Below are positions 25,548-38,301 of a stretch of 64,000 nt of DNA, piece after piece. The stretch is from Shouchella tritolerans (GTDB lineage Bacteria > Bacillota > Bacilli > Bacillales > Bacillaceae_D): positions 744,001 through 808,000 of the forward strand of contig NZ_JAODPB010000002.1 in the NCBI RefSeq assembly GCF_025770735.1, written 5' to 3'. Within the stretch, counting starts at the first letter, position 1; every line of letters begins with the position of its first letter. The notes below the pieces were generated by a model. The model did not search any database, had not been told where the DNA came from, and worked only from the letters and a program-made list of their open reading frames with translations. Made by a program: the position numbers and the translations under genes.

Positions 25548-26674
25548 TTTCCATCCTCCCTCGTCGTTAAAAATGTCAAAATCGCTGCCTTTTCATTGGG
25601 GCACTTTTTTGTCACAACGGCCTTTTCTGCCGCTTGTAGCGCCTCCTTAATCCATGGACCTGGTGCAGCTTTTCCATGAAGCAAATCACGGCCTGTAATT
25701 GCCAAATCGCTTTTCGCTTTAATCGGCAAGGCAGACCACTGTTCAACCAATTCTTTTTTCTTAATGCTCGGCATTTGGCGCCCAGCACGAATCGCCTCGA
25801 TTTGCATAGCGATCGCCAAACCGAAAATGTACAGCTGCCAGTTACTCCAGCGCTGTTGTGTTTGTCGATATTCAAACGCCTTTATTCCCGCTGCCACTCG
25901 CTGTTTTCGCTTTTTCGGCAACGGCAAAGCAGCAAAGCTGCTTGTCCCACCTGTGCAAATCGCAAATTCAAGCCAAGCTCTGTCGCCACTGTCCCACTGT
26001 TGTTTTGGCAGTCGTTTCAGTTCCGCTAATTGGCTTTCAGTAATATGAATGCCTGGAAGGCTGTGAATGGCGCCTGTCTCCTGTAAAAACGCAAATGCCG
26101 CCTCTGTCTCCATTCCTTTTAACAGTTTTTCCAGTTCAGCGGCGACCCGTTCAAGGGCGCAGCGTTGCAAAGCTGCTTTTTGCGCAGTTGTTTCCTTCAC
26201 CAATTGCCGATCAGCCTCAAAGCCTAAGGAACTAATAAACCGCGCCGCCCGCAACATTCGCAAAGGGTCTTCGCTTAAACGCTTCTGTGCATCATAAGAA
26301 CGTAATACGCGGTTTTGTAAATCTTGTCTGCCTCCATAGGGGTCAATGACCTCTCGTGTTTCCGTCATCGCCAATGCGTTTATCGTAAAATCGCGTTTTT
26401 GCAAATCTTCGGCAAGTGTCTTGCCTTTAAATGTCGTTATTTCGATTGGGCCTTTTTCTCCGGGAATAAGCACCGTCTGGTGTTCCCGGTTAATGTGTAC
26501 ACCTCTAGAAAAGATGTCGGCAACTTGATGAGGGGATGCTTGCGTCGCAATATCAACGTCGTCGACATCCTCGCCAAGCAAATAGTCGCGAACAGCCCCA
26601 CCGACAATATATGCTTCGAAACCGGCATCGTTTAACGTGCGAACGACTTTAAATCCTTCCGTCCAAATGCTCAT
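25544..26674 (-). CDS. cca: CCA tRNA nucleotidyltransferase
   Basis: Adds or repairs the CCA end of tRNAs. Class II enzyme of 376 aa. It has the nucleotidyltransferase head GGAVRDYLLGEDVDDVDIAT (GG-x9-DxD), then RDFTINALAM, DPYGGRQDLQ and the nucleotide-selecting EDPLRMLRAARF, then helical neck and tail domains. The ATG overlaps the bshA stop by 4 nt. The bshB1-bshA-cca-birA order is as in B. subtilis. Confidence 0.95.
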   Translation of the reverse strand: MSIWTEGFKVVRTLNDAGFEAYIVGGAVRDYLLGEDVDDVDIATQASPHQVADIFSRGVHINREHQTVLIPGEKGPIEITTFKGKTLAEDLQKRDFTINALAMTETREVIDPYGGRQDLQNRVLRSYDAQKRLSEDPLRMLRAARFISSLGFEADRQLVKETTAQKAALQRCALERVAAELEKLLKGMETEAAFAFLQETGAIHSLPGIHITESQLAELKRLPKQQWDSGDRAWLEFAICTGGTSSFAALPLPKKRKQRVAAGIKAFEYRQTQQRWSNWQLYIFGLAIAMQIEAIRAGRQMPSIKKKELVEQWSALPIKAKSDLAITGRDLLHGKAAPGPWIKEALQAAEKAVVTKKCPNEKAAILTFLTTREDGK

Positions 26675-27813
26675 AACTGCTCCCCTTTAAGCATTGTTCC
26701 ATATAAACGCTCATATTGACTAACTATGTGCTGCGAATCAAACGATTGCTTTACTCGCTTAAGCGCCGCTTGTTTAAAGGCTTGTCGCTTTTTATCGTCA
26801 GACAATAAGGAAATTGCTTTTGCAGCTGCCTCCTCAATGTTTCCAAGGGGGCACAAATAACCAGTTCCTTCATCTTCAACGACTTCCGGAATGCCGCCAA
26901 TTTTTGTCGCGATCACAGGTACACCGCATGCCATCGCTTCAAGCGCCACTAAACCAAAGCTTTCTTTCTCGCTTAACAAAAGCATTAAATCGCTCATAGA
27001 CAACAATTCAGCAACATGCTTCTGGTTGCCTAGCATGAGGACGTCGCTTGTCAAGCCGTGTTCTTCCACAAACTGCCTCGCATTCGGCAACTCTGGCCCG
27101 TTGCCGATTAAAAGCAACTTCGCATTTCTCCTTTTAACAATGAGTTGAAATGTTTTCAACACATCCATTATCCGTTTAACTGGTCTGAAATTGGAAATAT
27201 GGATAATGATATCTTCCGTTTCTGACAGGCCGTAACACGCCCGCAATTGCTCCACTTGTTTTGGATAATACACTTGTTCGTCAATAAAGTTATAAACGGT
27301 CTGAATCGGCTTATCAGTACGTACTAGCTCGTTTGTTTGCCGAGCCAGATCATAGGACACAGCTGTAACAATGTCTGACTGCTCAATCCCATAGCGAATA
27401 AGCGGCCGCAAAGACGGCTCAAACCCTAGTACGGTAATATCTGTACCGTGGAGCGTCGTTACGATTTTTATGTCTTTTCCGCTCATGTCACGAGCAAGAA
27501 TCGCGCAAATCGCATGTGGAACAGCATAATGGACATGAAGCAAATCAAGCTCATGTGTTAAAATCACTTCAGCAATCTTGCTGGCCGCACTCAAGTCATG
27601 GGGCGGGTGTTTAAATACAGCATATTGGTTGACTTCAACTTGATGAAAAAAAATATTTGGGTAAACTTTATCATCAAGGCGAAAGGGGATTTCCGTCGTA
27701 ATAAAATGGACTTCATGCCCCCGAGAGGCTAGTTGTTTTCCTAATTCTGTCGCCACTACGCCTGATCCTCCAACTGTGGGGTAACAGCTAATGCCAATCC
27801 GCAATTTTTCCAC
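26671..27813 (-). CDS. bshA: N-acetyl-alpha-D-glucosaminyl L-malate synthase
   Basis: GT4 glycosyltransferase that joins UDP-GlcNAc to L-malate, first step of bacillithiol synthesis. The 380-aa protein has the YPTVGGSGVVATELG donor-loop start, HVHYAVPHA, NFRPVKR, and the GT4 signature ESFGLVALEAMACGVPVIAT. GTG at 27813 is the start, 1 nt after the bshB1 stop, with AAGGGTG upstream. Confidence 0.95.
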   Translation of the reverse strand: MEKLRIGISCYPTVGGSGVVATELGKQLASRGHEVHFITTEIPFRLDDKVYPNIFFHQVEVNQYAVFKHPPHDLSAASKIAEVILTHELDLLHVHYAVPHAICAILARDMSGKDIKIVTTLHGTDITVLGFEPSLRPLIRYGIEQSDIVTAVSYDLARQTNELVRTDKPIQTVYNFIDEQVYYPKQVEQLRACYGLSETEDIIIHISNFRPVKRIMDVLKTFQLIVKRRNAKLLLIGNGPELPNARQFVEEHGLTSDVLMLGNQKHVAELLSMSDLMLLLSEKESFGLVALEAMACGVPVIATKIGGIPEVVEDEGTGYLCPLGNIEEAAAKAISLLSDDKKRQAFKQAALKRVKQSFDSQHIVSQYERLYGTMLKGEQL

Positions 27814-27814
27814 G

Positions 27815-28516
27815 TTAGCGCCCGCACCCTTCTAATAAATTTGTCATCACAAGTGGATTCTCAGCAACAAACCCTTCTGCTAATGCAACCCCTACCTCTT
27901 TGCCAAACAAACGATCTCTAGCGATCACGGCTTCAATATACCCATCGGTTAATGGTGTCTTTACCCCGCCTTGTGCAACAAATTGGCTCTTGTATGCTTG
28001 AAGCGCTGCCACTTTAGCCGAGTGGGCATCTGTTACATCAACAACAAAGTCTGGTTTGGCAAAACCATTAATAAAATAGCGGTACGCTGCTTTCACTTTA
28101 TGGGCTTCGCCTTCCCCGTAACGGCGAATGCCCGCATTAAAAATCGCTTCTTTGATTAGAGCCCCACACTGACCATGGTCGGGATGGCGGTCAGCCGCAG
28201 GCATAAACACGAGTGTTGGCTTCGTCAGGCGGATGATATCGACTACTTCCTCCAGTTTTTTCTCGCCTATGCCTGTTAGTCCCCTATCAGGCAATTCCAA
28301 TTGATAACGTGCGCTCACCCCTAAGTGTTGCGCAGCTTCTTCAGCTTCCTGCTGGCGGCTCGCTATATCGCCATTCGATGACAATTCAGCAAGCGTTAAA
28401 GTAAGAAAAGCCACGTTGTACCCTTTTTGTATGTAAGTTGCAACGGTTCCGCCCATGCCGATTTCAATATCGTCTGGGTGGGCGCCGCAAGCTAAAATAT
28501 CAACCGTTTCTGCCAT
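27815..28516 (-). CDS. bshB1: Bacillithiol biosynthesis deacetylase BshB1
   Basis: Zinc hydrolase of the LmbE/PIG-L family that removes the acetyl group from GlcNAc-malate. The 233-aa protein has the metal motif AHPDDIEIGMGG and the catalytic/metal PAADRHPDHGQCG segment. GAAGGGATAAGAG precedes the ATG, and a TATAGT -10 lies about 35 nt upstream. It is the first gene of the bshB1-bshA-cca-birA run. In B. subtilis mgsA and dapB lie upstream; here that side opens onto unrelated DNA. Confidence 0.95.
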   Translation of the reverse strand: MAETVDILACGAHPDDIEIGMGGTVATYIQKGYNVAFLTLTLAELSSNGDIASRQQEAEEAAQHLGVSARYQLELPDRGLTGIGEKKLEEVVDIIRLTKPTLVFMPAADRHPDHGQCGALIKEAIFNAGIRRYGEGEAHKVKAAYRYFINGFAKPDFVVDVTDAHSAKVAALQAYKSQFVAQGGVKTPLTDGYIEAVIARDRLFGKEVGVALAEGFVAENPLVMTNLLEGCGR

Positions 28517-28950
28517 TATCTCTTATCCCTTCTTTCCATCTCGCTAACACTATACCATATTACCAAAACACACGAAAAACAGCGCGCTTTTAAGCGTTGC
28601 CTACATACGAACTGCTGGCCAGTTTATTTGTTAAAAAGGAGTACTCTAAAGCATGTTTGCCTAGTAAAATTGCCTAAAATGAGGCGATTGCCACACCTTT
28701 TCTAAAATGATATGACCTCCAAACAAATGGACTGACCAACTATTTTCTCTCGGCTAAGTGATCCTCCTGCGCCTTGTCCTACATTCGACTCTGTGGTTTA
28801 TGACACGCCCAGGCTATATGAGCAATGCAGCCTCTCGAAGAAGGCGATTTTTTTTAAGCTTTATTACAAAAATAAAATCAAAGCCAACAGGAATCGTTTT
28901 CAATTGGTCGCTTAAAATGATATAGTAAGCTGAAAAAGGAGGACATTAAA
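28517..28950. other. Intergenic region, left boundary of the accessory island
   Basis: 434 nt between divergent bshB1 and the nucleotidyltransferase gene. I see promoter-like boxes at both ends and a weak GCCT/AGGC hairpin followed by a T run near 28833-28856 on the plus strand, but no gene. Confidence 0.4.
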
Positions 28951-29751
28951 GTGGAATATTTGCAAGCTGGGTATGGACTTGACAAGAATGGCTATATTTC
29001 AAGTGATGTCTCCATTCATAAGATTTCCGAAGTATACGAGCCATGCATTCAACACTCTGTCGAACAAATATCTCGATTATTTCCAAATCAGTTACACAGT
29101 GTATATATCTATGGCAGCGTTGCAAGAGGAGATGCGATCGCCATTAAGTCTGACCTAGATCTTTTAGCTGTGTTCAATGGTACACTAAATACTAGTGAGA
29201 AAATGAAAGTAAAAAAACTCTCAACGACACTATCTGAAACATACCAATATTTAGTCCGTGATATTGGTATAGCTGTTGCAGATCTCGATCATGTGATGGA
29301 CCCAATCAACTATTACGAACAGGCTTTTCTAAAAGAACTCTGTGTTTGTATTTACGGAACCGATCTTCGAGATTGCTTCGGCCCCTACAAACTTACGGCC
29401 GAGATCGCCATAAGCTTTAATGGTGATATTCGTGATGTTTTCGACCGAACCATTGACCGGTTACAATCAGCCTCCACAGAAGAGTTTAAAAAACTTTCGC
29501 AAAATTTCGCCCGAAAGCTCATCCGAACATACTATTCAATGGTGATGGCCCGATCTCAAGTTTGGACGACAAAACTTGATGAACAGTCCAACGTTTTTAT
29601 TCAATATTTTCAGGACAAGAAACACACTGTCCGTATGTTGCAAAATTGGATCGAAGAAGCACCAACAAACCGGGAATATGTCCATAAACTGTTTATGAGC
29701 GAAGGCACATGGCTCGCTGCAAATTTCAAACGCGAAGCACAAATCACTTAA
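28951..29751 (+). CDS. Nucleotidyltransferase-domain protein
   Basis: A 266-aa protein with the polymerase-beta-type motif YGSVARGDAIAIKSDLDLLAV (GS-x10-DxD) at about residues 50-70, and a second conserved acidic residue in DIGIAVADLD. The rest is helical, resembling aminoglycoside adenylyltransferases and uncharacterised relatives. Substrate is unknown; a resistance role should not be assumed. GTG start with AAAGGAGG upstream and a TATAGT -10 about 30 nt before it. It sits alone between bshB1 and the island. Confidence 0.7.
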   Translation: MEYLQAGYGLDKNGYISSDVSIHKISEVYEPCIQHSVEQISRLFPNQLHSVYIYGSVARGDAIAIKSDLDLLAVFNGTLNTSEKMKVKKLSTTLSETYQYLVRDIGIAVADLDHVMDPINYYEQAFLKELCVCIYGTDLRDCFGPYKLTAEIAISFNGDIRDVFDRTIDRLQSASTEEFKKLSQNFARKLIRTYYSMVMARSQVWTTKLDEQSNVFIQYFQDKKHTVRMLQNWIEEAPTNREYVHKLFMSEGTWLAANFKREAQIT

Positions 29752-30606
29752 TGTTTCTTATCCTATTGATGATTCCTCTTCGTTATCTAGGCAATGTTTA
29801 TCGATTCTATTGGAATGGTATTGTCTTTTGATGCCTTTCCTTCAAAATCGTCAATAAAGGGCGGGCGCTTTTTTCTCTCTCTTCTAACATCTGATTCATC
29901 AATTGCTTAAAGCTTGTCTATAAAAAAACGTCCGCGTTCCTTTTTGATGTCCACTCCCATGCTTTTCCACTATCGTCTCAACCTCCCCTTAATTACCCAA
30001 AAATTCAGTCCTATATATCTCCTTCAGTAATGACGAGAATGACGATCCCCCTTCCCTTCTTAGTTAAAGTTCTTCCCTCTTTAGACCACGCCACTGGATT
30101 TCATGAGCATAACCGATCCTGATTTCACAATTAGGCTTGACATCCCTAAAAAAATGGTCAAAAAAATACAACTGACATACCTTATAAGGAAATAGAAGAT
30201 GTTCACATGCCTATTTTGACGCTCGTTCCCCAAGCCTGGCGTAGAAAGAATCGATCGATAAAGCCCTTCAGGAGAGCCCACACCTCTCAAGCGGTAATGG
30301 CGGAGCGCGTATTTTCCTGATTTCATTTGTTCATAAAACCGCTGAAGAAGCATATATAGCAATCGTAAAAACGAGTCCTAACGCATGATCGATCAACTCG
30401 TTCCTAGTTAGCAAATCCAAACCGTACCACCACAAATTCGTACCCTTACCATCTTGCCGACCACTACATGCAAGTCGTTGTTTGAAAATAACAACAAGAG
30501 CTTTTTTTATAACAAAAGAGAAATGATAGGCATAGGTTTCTTGGCGGTTCTGACTGGGACCTTTCACTGGCGTCTTAGAAAAATATTATTATAAAGGGGT
30601 TTCCTT
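29752..30606. other. Gene-poor region before the first collagen gene
   Basis: 855 nt with no supported gene. Two minus-strand frames (30081-30362 and 30331-30567) lack ribosome sites and abut in different frames; parts such as YALRHYRLRG could be the eroded end of a larger gene, perhaps a transposase, but I cannot identify it. The collagen gene ribosome site (AAAGGGG) is at the right end. Confidence 0.35.
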
Positions 30607-32421
<1,815 letters not shown>

Positions 32422-32526
32422 CTGGACCGATTAATTTGTGCAAAGAAGACACGATTAGGATACCTAATAACAGCAAGATGAGACGTTATCAGTCCATACT
32501 AAGTTGTGGACAGTTCTTAAACGTAG

Positions 32527-34431
<1,905 letters not shown>

Positions 34432-34761
34432 CTTTTGCTTCTTCCTCCAGGAGGAATGAAATGACAAAGACAAGTTTATGCTTCCATCCCCTCGGCATAG
34501 CGCTTGCCGGGGGGAAATCGTGTCTTTTGCTCCAATCTCCCTCTTTCCTCGCAGACAGAGCTATAAGATAATGCTCCAATCCCTGGCAATAATATAACCC
34601 CATAAACGACAGATTGATGGTTCGCTCTTCATTCCAACCTAAAACGGTCGGTCTGTCCCCTTCCTATGCATTCCGTAACCAACTATTCCGTTTAATAACA
34701 CTGTCTTTATCATTTTTCTTAAGGGACACGGAGAAAAAACGCATAAATGGGTGCCCGCTTT
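34432..34761. other. Intergenic region between collagen B and a convergent glycosyltransferase
   Basis: 330 nt without a gene. Contains a GC-rich inverted repeat (CCCTCGGCA / TGCCGGGGG near 34489-34515) that could terminate transcription, though it lacks a good T run. Confidence 0.4.
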
Positions 34762-35856
34762 TTAATTACTCGATCGGACTTTCTCTAAAATGATGCGATA
34801 GTTGTTCTGTATCCTTTCGTCCTTTGGGGCCAGCTCTGCCGCCATTCGTGCATACGTGCAAGAGCGCTCTAACATCCCTAGCTCGTAACTGGCGAGGGCG
34901 CCAAGATCGTAAATCGTCGCATCCCAAGCAAACGCTTCATTGATATAACGATCATTTCGTTTCTCAATTTGGAGTGTCGCCTCCACCATATGGTAGACAC
35001 GTGGCCAATCTCTTTGTTCATAAGCCAGCTTGGCCATCTCCACGAATGGCTCTCTTGTATGAGGTGCCTCCGCTATTGCCTTGTAGAGCCAGCGGCTCGC
35101 TTCTGTGTACTCCCCTTTCTCCTTAAATGCGCGGGCGATATAGCGCATGGAAGCACATCGCTCCTCTACCCAGCGCGCGCTCGGCATGTTAAGATGTTTC
35201 TTCAGTGTCTCGATGCACTTGTCCCAATCGCGATAGTACATGTATTCCCGACCAAGATAGTGCATATTCCGATCGTCAGCGGGATTTTCCTGCACCGACA
35301 TCTTCAGTAGCCCCAAATAATGCCCCCTGGACTTTGTGCGATCCGGATCGTGATTCAACTGAATGCCAGCTTCCTTTGTATACTTTCGGGGAGCGGAGCC
35401 GTAGTATTTTAAGGTCTCATGCACCGGATGGGTCCAGCGAAACCCATGGCGTCTGTGTATTTTCTCGTACCAGAATGTCACGCCTCGAGAGCCATCTGGA
35501 TTAAAACTCCAAGTATACATATACTTCAGCTGGGTCGTCATCGGTTTCCACGCACGCTCTAGCTTTTCCCGCCATCCTTCCTCTAACACCTCGTCGAGAT
35601 CGGTGCAAACACACACGTCTACGTCACCAGGCACAAAATTCAGCGAGATGTTGCGCGCTACGTCGAATCGCCATGGATCCACTTTCGTCTGATACACCTT
35701 AGCCCCTCTGGCTCGTAATCGATCCACTGTCCCGTCGGTTGAGCCAGTATCGGTTACGATAATTTGATCGGCTTCTCCCATGGAATCCATCCAACGGTCG
35801 ACGTACTTTTCTTCATTCTTTGTTATCGCGTAAACCGCTACCTTTAGTCGACTCAC
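34762..35856 (-). CDS. GT2 glycosyltransferase with TPR tail (SunS-like)
   Basis: 364 aa. The N-terminal GT-A domain has VAVYAITKNEE, TDTGSTDGT (nucleotide binding) and the metal motif TDLDE, then WSFNPDGSRG, and a helical repeat region (about 190-360) that reads as TPR. This is the SunS/family 2 layout that adds sugars to peptides. GTG at 35856 is the start: it overlaps the stop of the upstream gene as GTGA and has AAGGAAG about 10 nt before it; the longer frame lacks a site. A close paralogue is at 50507-51610. Acceptor is probably the nearby collagen proteins (inference). Confidence 0.85.
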   Translation of the reverse strand: MSRLKVAVYAITKNEEKYVDRWMDSMGEADQIIVTDTGSTDGTVDRLRARGAKVYQTKVDPWRFDVARNISLNFVPGDVDVCVCTDLDEVLEEGWREKLERAWKPMTTQLKYMYTWSFNPDGSRGVTFWYEKIHRRHGFRWTHPVHETLKYYGSAPRKYTKEAGIQLNHDPDRTKSRGHYLGLLKMSVQENPADDRNMHYLGREYMYYRDWDKCIETLKKHLNMPSARWVEERCASMRYIARAFKEKGEYTEASRWLYKAIAEAPHTREPFVEMAKLAYEQRDWPRVYHMVEATLQIEKRNDRYINEAFAWDATIYDLGALASYELGMLERSCTYARMAAELAPKDERIQNNYRIILEKVRSSN

Positions 35857-37409
35857 CTCCACTGTTCTTCCTTTTGGGCCAGCTCCCCTATAGTTTGCTT
35901 CAGCTCCTCGAACGCTTTTCCCCAAGCTTGTGGGTTATCATGATCATCTGTTAACCGCTCCTGACATCGCTCTGCCTCTTTCAAAGCGAACCACGCTTCG
36001 GCATGGCGCCCTAGTTCATGCAAATACAACCCCTTGTTGAAATAAGGCTCCCTCCGGTTCGGCAAGTAATAAATTGCTTGCTCCAATAACGTTAAGGCAC
36101 GCTGTTTTTCACCCTGGGCGCTGCATATTCTGAATTTTATGTGGAGAAGATAGGATTTGTCACTGTTCTCAATATTTAGTGCTGTATCAACTGCCTTCTC
36201 CGCGTCTTCGTAGCGCCCGATATGTAGATATTCTTCAGCTAACAATGCCCACGATTTCCATACGTCCCTTCTTTCCTTCACAGATTGTTCCAATAACGAC
36301 AAATACGAAGGCCGTGTTTTGTTCTTATCCAATTTCCGGTAGAGGCAAAACTCTGGCAAATGTTTGATTTTCTCTTCCCCGTTGTATTCTAAGATTTCAT
36401 GTACTGGCAATTTCCACGTATACCCAGAGCGGGAATGAATACGTTTATGCCATTGCTCCGACTGGCTGCCATCTGGCACCAATGTCTTGTATAAATGACG
36501 GTATCGAGTGTAGCCAAATTCCCAATTCGCAATCAGATGCTCCTTCCATCCGGCCATCAAGTATTCATCGATATTAAGTGAAATACATAAGTCGGCATTC
36601 GGATTGACTAGCGAAAGTGCAGTATTTCGAGCATCATCAAACCGCCACGGCGAAACCGTAATCGTGTAGACGGATAACCGAACTTCAGGATGGGCTTTGC
36701 GGAATGAATCAATGACAGCGTTTGTGCCGTCTGTGGACCCGGTATCGCACAGTATAATCTCGTCTGCCTGCTTCGAAGATTCCAAAAACCTCTTGATACA
36801 TGATTCTTCATTTTTACAAATGCCATATATGGAGATGATTGGGGCATCGGCATCTGTCACCTCTTTTTCCGTATGAAACTTCGGGTTAAATCCTACATAG
36901 ATTCCAATTTCGTTTTCTACATAACTTAATGCTAGGTGCGGAAAAGAAACCAGTACTTCTTCGTGACTCCACTCCCTCTTTACATGCTCATCATCACCTT
37001 GGGTTTCTCGGCCAGCCTCTCCCAATGCAGAGTGAATCGGCAGGCTTAAAATAACGAATTCGCTGGCATTCAACCACTTATGATACATTTGAAGGATTTG
37101 CGCCTTTGTCACATGCTTCTGCTGCTGCTCCGCAAAAACTGTTATCCCGAACGATTCGTCAGGTACAAACACTGTTGCATCTTGTTTATACACAACATCA
37201 TATTTTCGTTTCAGATTCAATTCTTCCGGTGGGTTCTTCCAAAGTTCAACTGCAGAAAAGGTGATACTGGGCAGTTCTTCTTTCAAAAGATCCGAGAATG
37301 CCCCTTCTCCAGCGCCTACATCCAAGATCGAGCGGTTCTGGCATCGGGCAGCAAGTCGTTTGACTATCCGTTTTATCCATAATTTTTCTAATTGCGAACT
37401 GAAGAGCAT
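35853..37409 (-). CDS. Methyltransferase-like domain fused to GT2 glycosyltransferase and TPR
   Basis: 518 aa. Residues about 1-180 look like a SAM-dependent methyltransferase: LDVGAGEG in motif I position, then a Rossmann-like pattern and LSLPIHSALGEAG. A GT2 domain follows (about 195-400; IYGICKNEE, CDTGSTDGT, NIDEY at the metal site) and TPR-like repeats to the end (YEDAEKAVDTALNI, PNRREPYFNKGLYLHELG). ATG at 37409 has GGGGGGA upstream; 21 further codons of open frame lack a site. Translationally coupled to the next glycosyltransferase (GTGA). Confidence 0.8.
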   Translation of the reverse strand: MLFSSQLEKLWIKRIVKRLAARCQNRSILDVGAGEGAFSDLLKEELPSITFSAVELWKNPPEELNLKRKYDVVYKQDATVFVPDESFGITVFAEQQQKHVTKAQILQMYHKWLNASEFVILSLPIHSALGEAGRETQGDDEHVKREWSHEEVLVSFPHLALSYVENEIGIYVGFNPKFHTEKEVTDADAPIISIYGICKNEESCIKRFLESSKQADEIILCDTGSTDGTNAVIDSFRKAHPEVRLSVYTITVSPWRFDDARNTALSLVNPNADLCISLNIDEYLMAGWKEHLIANWEFGYTRYRHLYKTLVPDGSQSEQWHKRIHSRSGYTWKLPVHEILEYNGEEKIKHLPEFCLYRKLDKNKTRPSYLSLLEQSVKERRDVWKSWALLAEEYLHIGRYEDAEKAVDTALNIENSDKSYLLHIKFRICSAQGEKQRALTLLEQAIYYLPNRREPYFNKGLYLHELGRHAEAWFALKEAERCQERLTDDHDNPQAWGKAFEELKQTIGELAQKEEQWR

Positions 37410-37806
37410 TCTACTATCCCCCCACTCATGACTTAAATATAGGGAGATATATATGGGTAGTCCCCCGTCCATATGCCTGGAATAAATATGAATTAGAATA
37501 GCATTTTTTAACCAAAACAGAGCTGTTCATCCTACATCCATCGAAAATCAAGGACCTTGATCACTTTAAAATCGAGGACAGCTGTCTTCCATTGTTTGGA
37601 GTATAAAAAATCGCCTTACACCTTTTTGGCGTCAGGTGATTTATTTATAAACGATCACATATAAATATCTAACATAATAGCGATATCGATTTTGCACGAT
37701 GCTTGTTCACCGCCGTTTTAGTGGCACCGCACACACTGCTGCCAGTTGTAGCCCTATCATAAACGATTCCTTTTAACTCTACTGCACCTTAAAGGAGTAG
37801 ATGATC
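37410..37806. other. Intergenic region with an orphan hairpin
   Basis: Divergent promoter region between the glycosyltransferase pair and the short N-terminal-domain gene. At 37604-37642 AAATCGCCT pairs with AGGTGATTT; on the minus strand it is followed by TTTTTTATAC, a terminator form, yet no minus-strand gene lies upstream of it. Confidence 0.4.
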
Positions 37807-38124
37807 TTGTCACAACCAATTATCCCGAATATGACCCCTAATATCTCTATAACTCGGAATGACGCAGTCAACCTTCTTTTAGCTTCTATTGCTTTTGAAG
37901 AATTAGGATTAGCCCATATTATTAATGCCGAAGGAGAAAAAATCCAATACGCATTAGGAACGTTGCCTGGCATATCAGGACCAAAAGACGTGACGTTACA
38001 AGACCTTCTTGCCGTAAATGAAAGTACCCGATCGATGTTAGAAACGGTTTTAAGAAAAGAAATGGTTTTAGAATCTAAACTAAGAAATGCCCTAAAAATC
38101 TTAGATGAGAATAAACTGGTTTAA
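37807..38124 (+). CDS. Stand-alone copy of the island's N-terminal domain
   Basis: 105 aa: [24 protein letters not shown] and [15 protein letters not shown] match the N-terminus of the collagen proteins, followed by [22 protein letters not shown] and a short charged end. There is no collagen or C-terminal domain. TTG at 37807 is chosen because the paralogue at 30607 has ATG at that codon and the spacing from AAAGGAG is 9 nt; an ATG at 37801 is only 3 nt from the same site. It may be a natural small partner of the big proteins or a stably truncated paralogue. Confidence 0.75.
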   Translation: MSQPIIPNMTPNISITRNDAVNLLLASIAFEELGLAHIINAEGEKIQYALGTLPGISGPKDVTLQDLLAVNESTRSMLETVLRKEMVLESKLRNALKILDENKLV

Positions 38125-38301
38125 ACACTTGTGCAATAGGCTACGAACAAATCGCTCAATCGATCAGGTTTCTCCCAACTCCCTCCTACAACACATTTTT
38201 TAGCCCCTTTCAAAACATTGACTCCGTAAGATAGAGGACATCTCATTATCACGGGAGAGCTTGGCCAGATGAAGGTAAAAAATGAATGATAAAAGGAATG
38301 A

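Noticed and set aside
30331-30567. Minus-strand frame considered as a transposase remnant
   Set aside because: No DDE or other catalytic motif, no inverted repeats and no target duplication could be identified; kept only as gene-poor sequence.
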